NCBI RefSeq assembly: GCF_003259505.1
Contig: NZ_QLLK01000001.1
Span: 496,001 to 560,000 of the forward strand
DNA: 64,000 nucleotides
Direction of reading: 5' to 3'
DNA from: Algoriphagus yeomjeoni
Lineage (GTDB): Bacteria > Bacteroidota > Bacteroidia > Cytophagales > Cyclobacteriaceae
In this document: piece after piece, positions 25,372 through 33,939 of the stretch
How positions within the stretch are numbered: the stretch's first letter is position 1
Layout: every line of letters begins with the position of its first letter
Program-made: the position numbers and the translations under genes
The notes under the pieces: model-generated
What the model was told of the DNA's origin: nothing
The model's input: the letters and a program-made list of their open reading frames with translations, nothing else
The model's database searches: none

Positions 25372-26088
25372 CTAATATTCTAAATTCTTTGCAGAATCCA
25401 TATCAAGATACCAAGTGAGCTCCTCGCTAGTTGGCTTGACCAAAGAAGCCGGATACTTGGCATAATCACCTTCCTGCATGACAATTTCTTTCACTTTATC
25501 TGCTTTACCTGCACCTGTGACGAGGAAGGCCACTGCTTTGGCATTATTCACGATGCCTCCTGTAATCGTAACTCGCTTTTGGCCGGAGTCTGGATGAACA
25601 GCCACCACACAGTTTTCTTTAGCGTCCCATAATTCAATATTGTAAGGGAAAATAGAAACGGTATGTCCGTCATCACCCATGCCAAGCATGACCAGGTCAA
25701 ACTGAGGCAGACCATTGACAGTTGGTAATTCATCATTCAATACTTCACTGTATCGAATTGCTTCTTCTTCAGGATCATTTTCTCCCAGTACCCGAAAAAT
25801 ATTTTCCTCCGGCATATCGATTTTGGACAACAAATGGTCCACAGTCATCTTATAATTACTCTCTGAATCGCCAGGTGGCACGCAACGCTCATCGCCCCAA
25901 TAGAAATTGATATTATCCCAAAAGATTTCTTCACTCAACTCCTCAGCGATGTAATCAAAAATTACTTTTGGAGTACTTCCGCCAGAAAGAGCCACATGGA
26001 TTTTTTCGCCTGTGTCGGACATTTCCTTGAGCATATAAGCAAATTCTTCCGCAAGGCTTTCCTTGGAGTTGGAAACAATAATATTCAT
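25372..26088 (-). CDS. pgl: 6-phosphogluconolactonase (238 aa)
   Basis: Second step of the oxidative pentose phosphate pathway. Family blocks: VALSGGSTPKVIFDYIAE (near residues 33-50), FYWGDERCVPPGDSESNY (near 65-82) and LGMGDDGHTVSIFP (near 137). Full length for the DevB type. It follows zwf by 45 bp on the same strand, giving an operon for two consecutive steps. Confidence 0.93.
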   Translation of the reverse strand: MNIIVSNSKESLAEEFAYMLKEMSDTGEKIHVALSGGSTPKVIFDYIAEELSEEIFWDNINFYWGDERCVPPGDSESNYKMTVDHLLSKIDMPEENIFRVLGENDPEEEAIRYSEVLNDELPTVNGLPQFDLVMLGMGDDGHTVSIFPYNIELWDAKENCVVAVHPDSGQKRVTITGGIVNNAKAVAFLVTGAGKADKVKEIVMQEGDYAKYPASLVKPTSEELTWYLDMDSAKNLEY

Positions 26089-26133
26089 TTGTGAATGCTT
26101 TTTTTAGCAATTAATTAATTCAATTACAGCGAG

Positions 26134-27660
26134 TTAAAGTATGCAGAACCCAGTCTCGTCAGTCAACCGCTTACCGGGATTTCTCCAGCCGAAATGTCCA
26201 TCAAACATCTCATCGGAATTCCTAGGCCCCCAGGTCCCAGCTGCATAACCGTATGTCGGGACATCTTCGTTTTGCCAGTATTTCAAAATCGGGTCAACGA
26301 ACTTCCAGGCTGCTTCCACTTCATCTGCTCTCGCATAGAGCGTCGCATCTCCCTGCATAGCATCCAGAAGCAATCTCTCATAAGCATCCATAATCTCTGC
26401 AGAGTCAAGATCGGAATAGTAGAAATCCATATTTGCCTGCTCCACATGGAAGCCTAAGCCAGGGACTTTTACTCCAAATTTGATCAAGATTCCCTCATCA
26501 GGCTGAATACGAATGATGATTTTATTATCTTTCTTGTATGCATCCTGGCTTTTGAAAACCTCATGCGCTGGAGACTTGAAGTGGATCACAACTTCTGTCA
26601 CTTTTGTCGGCATGTACTTAGCTGTGCGGACATAGAATGGTACATCCTTCCATCGCCAGTTATCCACAAAAAACTTAACCGCGGCAAAAGTCTCCGTTTT
26701 AGAATCTGGATCTACTCCATCTTCTTCTCGGTAACCTTTTACTTTTTGGCCATCTATAGTTGAGGCTACATATTGACCTTTCATGGTGTGCGTTGACAAT
26801 TCTTCGTCACTTGTCATGATTCGAAGTGACTTTAGCGCTTTGACTTTTTCATCACGGATTTCTTCAGCGCTTGAATTGATCGGTGGCTCCATTACGATCA
26901 ATGAAACGACCTGAAGTAAGTGGCTTTGGAACATGTCCCGAAGCGCGCCAGACTTATCGTAATAGCCTCCGCGCTTCTCTACACCCACTGTTTCAGCATT
27001 AGTTATTTCCACATGGTGAATGTATCGGCGATTCCAAGTAGGCTCGAAAAGAGAATTGGAAAAACGAGTAACCAATAAGTTCTGAACAGTTTCCTTACCC
27101 AAATAATGATCAATTCTATAAACTTGTGGTTCGTTGAAATACTTGTGTAAACCTGCATTGAGCTCCTGAGCAGTAGCCAAACTATAGCCAAATGGCTTCT
27201 CAACGATGATACGTTTCCAGCCATTTTCTTCCGTAGTAAGACCCGCTTCGCAAAGATTCTTGGCAATTATTTCATACAAACTTGGGGGAGTGGATAGGTA
27301 GAAGATGTAATTTTCATCACAGCCCTTTTCCTTATTTAGCTTACCTATTCTCTTCGCCAGCCCATCGTACTTGCTATCATAATCGTCACCCAAGTCCTCA
27401 TAAAACATCTTCTCAGCAAAGTCTGCGATGTAGGCTTTCTCTTCTTTGCTGATTTTATCCTTCAAAAATTCACTTTCCTGAACTACTTTCTGACGAAATT
27501 CCTCGTCCGTCATCGCACTTCGGCTAGCACCCAAAACCACAAAATTTTCTGGAAGATGCTTGCCCTTATAGAGGTTATATATTGCCGGAACCAGTTTTCG
27601 TGCTGTCAAATCACCTGACGCACCAAAAATTATTAGCATCTGGTTTTGTGTTTTCTTCAT
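26134..27660 (-). CDS. zwf: Glucose-6-phosphate 1-dehydrogenase (508 aa)
   Basis: First step of the oxidative pentose phosphate pathway, reducing NADP. N-terminal nucleotide-binding motif IFGASGDLTARKLVPA; substrate and catalytic block RIDHYLGKETVQNLL with the active His nearby; EKPFGYSLATAQELN is also typical. Length is normal. A TAAATTTG box on the minus strand at 27715-27722 fits a minus-7 promoter 54 nt upstream. Divergent to gnd, so the three enzymes of the pathway are clustered. Confidence 0.95.
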   Translation of the reverse strand: MKKTQNQMLIIFGASGDLTARKLVPAIYNLYKGKHLPENFVVLGASRSAMTDEEFRQKVVQESEFLKDKISKEEKAYIADFAEKMFYEDLGDDYDSKYDGLAKRIGKLNKEKGCDENYIFYLSTPPSLYEIIAKNLCEAGLTTEENGWKRIIVEKPFGYSLATAQELNAGLHKYFNEPQVYRIDHYLGKETVQNLLVTRFSNSLFEPTWNRRYIHHVEITNAETVGVEKRGGYYDKSGALRDMFQSHLLQVVSLIVMEPPINSSAEEIRDEKVKALKSLRIMTSDEELSTHTMKGQYVASTIDGQKVKGYREEDGVDPDSKTETFAAVKFFVDNWRWKDVPFYVRTAKYMPTKVTEVVIHFKSPAHEVFKSQDAYKKDNKIIIRIQPDEGILIKFGVKVPGLGFHVEQANMDFYYSDLDSAEIMDAYERLLLDAMQGDATLYARADEVEAAWKFVDPILKYWQNEDVPTYGYAAGTWGPRNSDEMFDGHFGWRNPGKRLTDETGFCIL

Positions 27661-27854
27661 CAGTTTGGGCGTATTTTTATATTTTTTGTATCAAAACCCT
27701 ACTTTGGGCGGTCACAAATTTATCAATCTTACTAGAAAGCCAACCTTCAATCCATTAATTTTGATGGCTATAGACGCAAAAATAACCCATATTTATTTCT
27801 AACCTTGCAAGCTATTAGGGTTAGAAGCAAATTTGAAAACAACAGAAAGAAACG

Positions 27855-29267
27855 ATGGAGTACACGAATTACGATTTTGGATTAGTTGGCCTTGGAGTGA
27901 TGGGGCGAAATTTTATTTTGAATGTCGCTGATAATAATTTTAGCGCTTTTGGATATGACCTTAGTGAAGCTCAGGTGAAGGCTATGGAAGTGGAAGCTGA
28001 AGGCATGGACAATGTGAAAGCCACCACGGATGTCAAAACTTTTATTCAGGCTTTATCCACTCCGCGGAAAATCATGCTTCTAGTGCCGGCTGGAAAAATC
28101 GTAGATAGTGCGATAGAAAACCTTTTGCCACTTCTGGACAAAGGTGATATCATTATAGATGGAGGAAATTCATTTTTCACTGATACCGACAGAAGAGAGG
28201 CCTATTTGAAAGAGAAAGGAATTCACTTCTTTGGTTCTGGAGTTTCTGGTGGTGCGGAAGGCGCAAGAAAAGGCCCGAGCATCATGCCAGGAGGGGACAA
28301 GGAAGCTTACGAATATGTAAAGCCAATTTTTGAAGCAGTCTCTGCAAAATATAAAGGTGAACCTTGCGTGGCTTACCTAGGCCCAAAATCAGCTGGAAAT
28401 TATGTGAAGATGGTTCATAACGGCATAGAATACGCCATGATGCAGTTGACTTCAGAGATTTATGACTTGCTGAAAAAATCCTGTGACCTATCCAATGAAG
28501 AGCTTCACCAAGTTTATGACAGTTGGAATAAAGGTCGTTTGCAATCTTTTTTGGTTGAAATCACTGCTGAGATTTTCACTCAAAAGGATGAGTTAACTTC
28601 TGCTGATTTGGTGGATATGATTCTGGATAAAGCCAAGCAAAAAGGAACTGGCAAGTGGACTTCGCAGAATGCAATGGACTTAGGCATTCCTGTTCCTACA
28701 ATTGATATGGCGGTAAGTATGCGTGAGATTTCTGCGTTGAAAGACGAGCGGGTTCAGGCGGACGAATTGTACACTAGGCCTGAAGTTGCTCATATTGCCA
28801 AAGATGAACTGATCGCGCAGGCAGAACAAGCGCTTTATTTCTCATTCATCATCGCATATGCCCAAGGTTTGCATCAGTTGATGTACGCTTCAAAGGATTA
28901 CGGCTACGATTTGGACATGTCCACGATTGCTAAGATCTGGAGAGCAGGATGTATCATTCGCGCGGGTTTGTTGGCCGATATCGCGGAAGCATATACCGCT
29001 GATAATTCCATTCCTAACTTATTACTATCGCCTTCTTTTGTGCCGAAAGTTCAAGGCACTTTGCCGGCAGTTCGTGAGGTAGTTGCTTTCGCAGCGAAAA
29101 ATGGGATTCCTGTTCCGGGACTTTCTTCTGCATTGAGTTACTTTGATGCGTATACTTCTACCAAACTTCCGCTAAATCTGATCCAAGCCCAGCGCGACCA
29201 CTTCGGTTCGCATACCTATGAGCGAACGGATCGAGAGGGGATTTTCCATACGGAATGGGGGGAGTAG
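27855..29267 (+). CDS. gnd: 6-phosphogluconate dehydrogenase, decarboxylating (470 aa)
   Basis: Third step of the oxidative pentose phosphate pathway, yielding ribulose 5-phosphate. NADP-binding GLGVMGRNFILNVADN; active-site blocks SGVSGGAEGARKGPSIMPG and KMVHNGIEYAMMQL; the C-terminal part holds the family's HFGSHTYERTD end. Length matches long-form Gnd. Terminated by a strong hairpin that is duplicated 760 bp further on. Confidence 0.95.
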   Translation: MEYTNYDFGLVGLGVMGRNFILNVADNNFSAFGYDLSEAQVKAMEVEAEGMDNVKATTDVKTFIQALSTPRKIMLLVPAGKIVDSAIENLLPLLDKGDIIIDGGNSFFTDTDRREAYLKEKGIHFFGSGVSGGAEGARKGPSIMPGGDKEAYEYVKPIFEAVSAKYKGEPCVAYLGPKSAGNYVKMVHNGIEYAMMQLTSEIYDLLKKSCDLSNEELHQVYDSWNKGRLQSFLVEITAEIFTQKDELTSADLVDMILDKAKQKGTGKWTSQNAMDLGIPVPTIDMAVSMREISALKDERVQADELYTRPEVAHIAKDELIAQAEQALYFSFIIAYAQGLHQLMYASKDYGYDLDMSTIAKIWRAGCIIRAGLLADIAEAYTADNSIPNLLLSPSFVPKVQGTLPAVREVVAFAAKNGIPVPGLSSALSYFDAYTSTKLPLNLIQAQRDHFGSHTYERTDREGIFHTEWGE

Positions 29268-29268
29268 T

Positions 29269-29342
29269 CAGTTTGCAGTGATCGGTCTCAGTTTTCAGCA
29301 ACACAAAAGCTCGCTAATGATATTGGCGAGCTTTTGTGTTTA
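29269..29342 (+). repeat. Direct repeat A with gnd terminator (74 bp)
   Basis: Matches 30030-30103 at 69 of 74 positions by eye. It contains a terminator with a perfect 14-bp stem, ACACAAAAGCTCGC (29301-29314) against GCGAGCTTTTGTGT (29326-29339). The first part (CAGTTTGCAGT...CTCAGTTTTCAGC) resembles intergenic repeats common in this phylum. Repeats A and B bracket the mntA-hepT cassette. Confidence 0.9.
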
Positions 29343-29373
29343 GGCTATTTCAGAGTATTTCGTATTTTTAAGC

Positions 29374-29673
29374 ATGGGAATTATCCAAACCAATATTGAT
29401 AAGATCATTCAGCTTTGTGTCAGTCACAAGGTGAAAAAGCTTTATGCTTTTGGTTCTGTAGTTTCTAATTCTTTAAACAAAAAAAGTGATATCGATTTAT
29501 TGGTGTCCTTCCAAAACATAGACCTGTTCAATTATTTTGATAATTACCTAGATCTGAAAAATAAATTGGAGAATCTCCTCAATCGAAAAGTGGATTTAGT
29601 GGAGGAACAAACCCTGAAGAATCCAGTATTAATTAGGTCTATAGATCGAAGTAAGCAAAAGATTTATGGATGA
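29374..29673 (+). CDS. mntA: MntA-like minimal nucleotidyltransferase antitoxin (99 aa)
   Basis: Minimal nucleotidyltransferase with the GSx10DxD signature: Gly27-Ser28, then Asp39-Ile-Asp41, and the third acidic residue in KVDLVEE (Asp74). In MntA/HepT systems this enzyme silences the HEPN RNase by adding AMP units to a Tyr in its RX4HXY motif. The stop overlaps the hepT start by 8 bp, the normal coupling. TATTTTTA just upstream is one base off a minus-7 box and lies 3 bp before the ATG. The gene looks intact. Confidence 0.85.
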   Translation: MGIIQTNIDKIIQLCVSHKVKKLYAFGSVVSNSLNKKSDIDLLVSFQNIDLFNYFDNYLDLKNKLENLLNRKVDLVEEQTLKNPVLIRSIDRSKQKIYG

Positions 29674-30010
29674 AAGGATCGAAAAATGGCTTTATGATAT
29701 TCGCTTTTCAATTGAGGAGATAGAAAGTTATTTTCCATCAGATGAGAAGAATTTTTTCGAGTATAAGAAAAATTCCATGCGGAAAAGAGCAGTAGAGAGG
29801 CATCTAGAAATAATAGGAGAAGCACTGAATCGCATTTTAAAAAGAGATCCTTTATTTGAAGACAGAATCAAAAATGCACGATCCATTGTTGGGCTTAGAA
29901 ATTAAGTCATTCACGCTTATGACAATATTTCCGATGAAAATATCTGGTCGATTCTTATCAATCATTTGCCAAAGCTAAAAGTTGACATTATTAAGCTTCT
30001 GAATTCATGA
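29666..30010 (+). pseudogene. hepT: HepT-like HEPN RNase toxin, broken by an in-frame stop in the catalytic motif
   Basis: The frame runs 115 codons at normal family length but codon 80 (29903-29905) is TAA. Reading through gives LRN-stop-VIHAYDNISDENIW and then LPKLKVDIIKLLNS before TGA. The HepT catalytic motif is RX4HXY, here R-N-stop-V-I-H-A-Y, so the stop lies between the catalytic Arg and His. A single AAA-to-TAA change would explain it, since Lys is common at that place. The 79-residue product would lack the catalytic His and the Tyr that MntA modifies. Confidence 0.85.
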
Positions 30011-30029
30011 TATTTTGAGAGGAAGATAG

Positions 30030-30103
30030 CAGTTTGCAGTAATCAGTCTCAGTTTTCAGCAACGCAAAAGCTCGCTAATCATATTGGCGAGTTTTTGTGT
30101 TTA
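30030..30103 (+). repeat. Direct repeat B with terminator (74 bp)
   Basis: Second copy of the 29269-29342 repeat, same orientation, five mismatches. Its hairpin (ACGCAAAAGCTCGC against GCGAGTTTTTGTGT) still pairs with two G-T pairs and closes the mntA-hepT transcript. Confidence 0.9.
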
Positions 30104-30130
30104 AATTAAAGGGTTGGTTGCTTCTGAAGT

Positions 30131-30466
30131 TTATAGAAGAGAAATCTTGAATTCCAAATCCCCCTTTACTTTTCCGAGTGGACGATAATTGAAAATGAAT
30201 TCATTCGCATAGTAATCTGCAGTGATCAAAGTATCTATTTTTCCATTTCCTGAAAATTTATAGTATTCTAATAATAGGATATCTCCCTCCAATTCACCAG
30301 AAAAATGGAGCTGAAAATAATTCGGATTTATATTGCAAAAACTAAAATCCAAACTTTCCTCATACGCCAAGTTCAAATCAAATTTTTGAGTACTTAATTC
30401 GCAATTGTTTCTTCCAATACAGCCATAAAGACTGAGTATCAAGATCAAATAGGGAAGGGTCTTCAT
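30131..30466 (-). CDS. Small lipoprotein, unknown (111 aa)
   Basis: Signal peptide with lipobox LYGC, then a Cys-containing mature part (NNCELS, FCNINPN). The C-terminus (PLGKVKGDLEFKISLL) parallels that of the next gene upstream (GAKGDLELCVTFYH), so the two are probably distant paralogues of one family. They are 32 bp apart. Function not recognised. Confidence 0.65.
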   Translation of the reverse strand: MKTLPYLILILSLYGCIGRNNCELSTQKFDLNLAYEESLDFSFCNINPNYFQLHFSGELEGDILLLEYYKFSGNGKIDTLITADYYANEFIFNYRPLGKVKGDLEFKISLL

Positions 30467-30498
30467 GCTATTTAGCTTATTTATGAATTATAGTTAAA

Positions 30499-30837
30499 TC
30501 AGTGGTAAAAAGTCACACAAAGCTCTAAATCGCCTTTTGCCCCGTTAGGATTGCTTATTATATAATGGTATGTAGGGCTATAATAGTCAAAAGGCTCTGT
30601 AACCGCGTCGATTTCCCCTGCAGGAAGCTGGAACTGATCTAATGAAATACCTTTATCTACTTGGCCTTTTATATGCAAAGAAACTGCAGATACTCCTTGA
30701 TTTTTATAATTGCTGGCTATAGAATCAAGAAGTTCTTCATCTGATATAACTATTGATTGGCATGCAGGTTTAAAGAATATGCCGCAGGATGATAGTGCAA
30801 ATATTAATATTAAGACTGATAGTTTATTTATAGACAT
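30499..30837 (-). CDS. Small lipoprotein, unknown (112 aa)
   Basis: Lipobox LSSCGIF after a short hydrophobic signal; a second Cys (ACQS) follows within the first ten mature residues. Similar size and C-terminal pattern to the gene at 30131. Likely the first gene of a two-gene unit. No known domain recognised. Confidence 0.65.
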   Translation of the reverse strand: MSINKLSVLILIFALSSCGIFFKPACQSIVISDEELLDSIASNYKNQGVSAVSLHIKGQVDKGISLDQFQLPAGEIDAVTEPFDYYSPTYHYIISNPNGAKGDLELCVTFYH

Positions 30838-30952
30838 GAGGAAGAGTTTATTGATACTGTGTTTTTAGAACATCTGATTTAGGGCTACCAGGATTTTTAG
30901 TTTTCCATTATACAAAATAGTTAGCTGTTCAGACAATAAATATTAACCAAAA

Positions 30953-30981
30953 AAAACCTCCCGATCACTCAGGAGGTTTTT
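30953..30981. terminator. Bidirectional terminator hairpin
   Basis: AAAAACCTCC and GGAGGTTTTT with a 10-nt loop, flanked by A and T runs. It lies in the 30838-31158 gap and can end the ahpC-ahpD transcript coming from the right. Confidence 0.75.
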
Positions 30982-31054
30982 GCATTTATATACCGGACTA
31001 TAATTCTCAATAATGTATATCAGCAATTGAACAAGCAAAAGCTACTTAAAATAC

Positions 31055-31134
31055 GGTAAACACTAGCATTTATGGTACTTCGGTCACCCGTCATCGGTCT
31101 TCCAGCCTTTAAAACAAGGAATTAAAGGTTACTG
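31055..31134. repeat. Dispersed intergenic repeat family, copy a
   Basis: GGTAAAC, then ACTTCGGTC, CCCGTCATCGGTCTTCCAG, CCTTTAAAACAAGGAATTA. Related stretches occur at 35064-35145 and 48429-48520, always between genes. Degenerate; aligned by eye. Confidence 0.5.
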
Positions 31135-31158
31135 ATATAATAGGAAACAATCACCTCC

Positions 31159-31749
31159 CTAGTATATCACTTTCACCATACTCGTGATGACAGAGGCCAT
31201 ACGGATGGATTCGAAGATTCTTTCTTCGCTGGATCCCAATTCGATTAGGTGATTTTCATGAGAAGCTACGCACATCTGGCAGCCGTTCACCGCAGAAACT
31301 GCCGTAGAGATCAATTCGAAGAATTCTTTTCCTAACACAGGATTCATCATAATGTTCATGCGAAGTCTGGCAGGGAATTGACCGTACTTTTCCTTTTCCA
31401 CAAAGTGGCGGAATCTGTACAAGACATTATTGCTGCTCAGCAAAGAAGCACAGGCCACTGCTTCACCGATCTCGGCAATTGTAGCTTCGTTTTCCTCTGC
31501 CAATTTTCTGAAAAATCTCTGAAGGGGATTGTTGGCTGCATTAGCTGCAAGTGCCAAGCCCATCAAAGCAACTTCCTTTTGGTTTAGTTTATCCCCTTTG
31601 AGGATAGTCTTGAAGTTAAGTTTCAAATCTTTCACATATCTGGAATCAGCATCGCCCAGATTTCTCAAAGATTCATTGGTAAATTCTTCATTCAGGCCTA
31701 CTACTTCCAGTAGTTCGACAACTGATTGATTTAATGATAATACTTCCAT
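31159..31749 (-). CDS. ahpD: AhpD-like carboxymuconolactone decarboxylase family protein (196 aa)
   Basis: Alkylhydroperoxidase D fold. The redox centre CQMCVASHE near residues 158-166 gives the CxxC and the downstream His of AhpD, with SAVNG preceding it. It likely carries electrons to the peroxiredoxin encoded 82 bp upstream, as in mycobacteria where AhpC and AhpD pair. Length is typical. Same strand and probable operon with ahpC. Confidence 0.85.
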   Translation of the reverse strand: MEVLSLNQSVVELLEVVGLNEEFTNESLRNLGDADSRYVKDLKLNFKTILKGDKLNQKEVALMGLALAANAANNPLQRFFRKLAEENEATIAEIGEAVACASLLSSNNVLYRFRHFVEKEKYGQFPARLRMNIMMNPVLGKEFFELISTAVSAVNGCQMCVASHENHLIELGSSEERIFESIRMASVITSMVKVIY

Positions 31750-31831
31750 GGTGTGGTGTTAGAGTTAGGTTTGAAAGCAAGCAAAGGAGATCATAAAACC
31801 TCCTTTGCTGTAAATTACCTTGAGATCTGAA

Positions 31832-32389
31832 TTAGTTCAGGTTCAACGTAGCTTCTCCTTTTTCCCAGTTGCATGGGCAAAGCTCGTCAGTCTGAAGCGC
31901 ATCAAGCACTCTCAAAACTTCCTCTACATTTCTTCCTACAGAAAGATCGTATGCAGATACCCAACGAACAATTCCTTGAGGATCGATGATGAACGTAGCT
32001 CTGTAAGCAATTTTCTCGTTTGCTTCCAGGATACCAAGTTCCTCTGCAAGAGACTTAGAAGTATCAGCTAGCATAGGGAAAGTAAGGTCACGAAGATCTT
32101 CGTGGTTGTTTCTCCAAGCCAAGTGAACGAATTCAGAATCAGTGGAAGCTCCTACCAATACGGTATCTCTGTCTGCAAATTCACCTGCATTCTTGTTGAA
32201 TTCAGCGATTTCAGTTGGGCATACAAAAGTAAAATCCTTTGGCCACCAGAACATTACCATCCATTTCCCCTCGGAAGTGTGGATAGTGTTGCTGATCGTC
32301 TGGAATTCTTGTCCTTTTTCTCTGGAAACTACTGCTGTTTTTTCGAAAGCTGGGAATTCAGCACCCAAGCCAAGCATTCTGCTGCTCAT
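31832..32389 (-). CDS. ahpC: Peroxiredoxin AhpC, mycobacterial-like type (185 aa)
   Basis: Typical peroxiredoxin: peroxidatic Cys57 in DFTFVCPTE, and two C-terminal cysteines in DELCPCNWEKGEATL. This three-Cys arrangement and the VGRNVEEVLRVLDALQ block match the AhpC type that works with AhpD. Start chosen at 32389 (MSSRMLGLGAEFPAF); the frame is open eight codons further but those residues are not family-like. Divergent from oxyR. Confidence 0.9.
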   Translation of the reverse strand: MSSRMLGLGAEFPAFEKTAVVSREKGQEFQTISNTIHTSEGKWMVMFWWPKDFTFVCPTEIAEFNKNAGEFADRDTVLVGASTDSEFVHLAWRNNHEDLRDLTFPMLADTSKSLAEELGILEANEKIAYRATFIIDPQGIVRWVSAYDLSVGRNVEEVLRVLDALQTDELCPCNWEKGEATLNLN

Positions 32390-32464
32390 AATATTGTAAG
32401 GTTTAGTTTTCAAAATTGTTACACAAAGTTGTCCATCAATTTTTCATCAATCAAATTAATAATT

Positions 32465-32490
32465 GTTATCTCTTTATAACTTTGAGTTAT
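32465..32490. promoter_or_regulatory. Alternating GTTAT/ATAAC half-sites and promoter box before oxyR
   Basis: GTTAT (32465-32469), ATAAC (32476-32480) and GTTAT (32486-32490) alternate just before the oxyR ATG at 32491. TAACTTTG (32477-32484) matches the minus-7 consensus. This fits autoregulation by a LysR-type protein, and also control of ahpC on the other strand. Inference only. Confidence 0.45.
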
Positions 32491-33420
32491 ATGACCCTGT
32501 ATCAATTAGAGTATATCGTTGCCTTGGATAATCACCGCCATTTTGTGAAAGCTGCTGAAAGTTGCCATGTCTCTCAGCCAAACTTGACAACGCAGATCAA
32601 AAAATTGGAAGAAGAGATCGGTGTCAAAATTTTTGATCGTGACGCCAAACCTGTAAAACCCACCCTAGCCGGGGAGCAAATTCTGCTAAAGGCCCGCCAA
32701 ATTCTTCGTGAAGTGGCCGATTTAAATGAGTTTGTCCAAGATGAAAAGGAGTCTTTGGATGGGAGCTTTACCATTGGCGTGATTCCCACCATTGCTCCTT
32801 ACTTACTTTCGCTGTTTTTGCCAGAATTTGTACGCGCAAACCCAAAGACAAAACTGAAGATCCGGGAACTTCAGACTGTTGAAATCATCTCAGAACTTCA
32901 AAAAGGAACTTTGGACATCGGGATCTTGGTCACTCCAGTTGAGGAGAAATCCATACGGGAGATTTCACTTTTCAATGAGCCGTTCTTGCTCTATTTACCA
33001 AAAGATCATCCGCTATGTAAAAAATGGCACATCACCCCTACAGTTTTGGATCCTAATCAAATGCTGGTTTTGGATGAAGGACATTGCTTTAGAGAACAGA
33101 CTTTGGCTATCTGTGAAAGTGATAGAACCAGAAATAACTTTGGTTTTGAATATCAAAGTGGATCGATTGAGTCTTTGATTCGATTAGTGGACAAAGGGGT
33201 TGGGTATACACTTGTCCCTGAGATGGCGGTGCTTTCAGAATTTGGGAATGAAAGAATCCGAAGATTTGACTCTCCGGAGCCCGTTCGTGAAATCAGTCTC
33301 GTTGTACACAGTAGCTTTACAAAGGAAGCTTTGATCGAAGTCTTGAGAGCGAGTATCCTCAAATCAATCCCTGAAAGATTTCAAAAGATAGATCATTACA
33401 TCAAAGTAAAATGGCGTTGA
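32491..33420 (+). CDS. oxyR: OxyR-like hydrogen peroxide sensor, LysR family (309 aa)
   Basis: LysR DNA-binding domain at residues 1-60 (MTLYQLEYIVALDNHRHF, AAESCHVSQPNLT) and a substrate-binding-like regulatory domain at 90-300. The peroxide-sensing cysteines fall at Cys199 and Cys208 in GHCFREQTLAICES, the same positions and spacing as in E. coli OxyR. Start set at the ATG 32491; 25 further codons upstream run into the promoter region. Divergent from ahpC-ahpD, its likely targets. Confidence 0.93.
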   Translation: MTLYQLEYIVALDNHRHFVKAAESCHVSQPNLTTQIKKLEEEIGVKIFDRDAKPVKPTLAGEQILLKARQILREVADLNEFVQDEKESLDGSFTIGVIPTIAPYLLSLFLPEFVRANPKTKLKIRELQTVEIISELQKGTLDIGILVTPVEEKSIREISLFNEPFLLYLPKDHPLCKKWHITPTVLDPNQMLVLDEGHCFREQTLAICESDRTRNNFGFEYQSGSIESLIRLVDKGVGYTLVPEMAVLSEFGNERIRRFDSPEPVREISLVVHSSFTKEALIEVLRASILKSIPERFQKIDHYIKVKWR

Positions 33421-33435
33421 AACAGCAAATTTAAT

Positions 33436-33939
33436 TTACCCAACTTTCAGGCGAAGTTCCCCTTGTCTTTTTACCACTTTCAATTCGAAGTGTTGATTGA
33501 TAAAAGCTTTGCAGTGGTTTTCAGCCCATTCAGCACGGGACTCGGTATCAAAAAGTATGGTCATTCTCAGCATCGTTTTCACATATTGCTCATAAATCCC
33601 CAAATCCCGGACATAGGCGACCAATGCAGCGGACCAATCTTCCTGAAACTTCTCCAGATGAGTTCTTCCATCAAAAAGCATTTCCAATTGATTGTCACCA
33701 TGTTTGTAGCGATAGATTCCACAAAGCTGACGGTATATCAAACGAACCCGATCTCTAGGAAATTCGAAGCAGTCAAGTATTTGAGCATAAGTCTCATCCA
33801 TTAATTGAAGCGGATTGTACAATGAAGTATAAGAGCGCTTCAATTCAAAAACCATCCGATCTATTAGTTCTTCTTCAAGCACGGATTGCGCCTGTCGAAG
33901 AATGTAATTTTTATCTAATGGAAAGAGTTTTTGGATCAT
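33436..33939 (-). CDS. Conserved hypothetical protein (167 aa)
   Basis: Soluble, helix-rich, no signal peptide. Starts MIQKLFPLDKNYILRQAQ; contains FEFPRDRVRLIYRQLCGIYRYKHG and a C-terminal basic stretch. I do not recognise a family. Start chosen at the ATG 33939; a TTG three codons upstream lies in the promoter box TATTTTTG (33946-33953, minus strand). Convergent with oxyR, 15 bp between stops. Confidence 0.65.
   Translation of the reverse strand: MIQKLFPLDKNYILRQAQSVLEEELIDRMVFELKRSYTSLYNPLQLMDETYAQILDCFEFPRDRVRLIYRQLCGIYRYKHGDNQLEMLFDGRTHLEKFQEDWSAALVAYVRDLGIYEQYVKTMLRMTILFDTESRAEWAENHCKAFINQHFELKVVKRQGELRLKVG

Noticed and set aside
29666..29905. Short 79-codon HEPN frame taken as a complete small gene
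   Set aside because: The reading frame continues beyond the stop with clear HepT residues to a normal end, so it is a broken gene.
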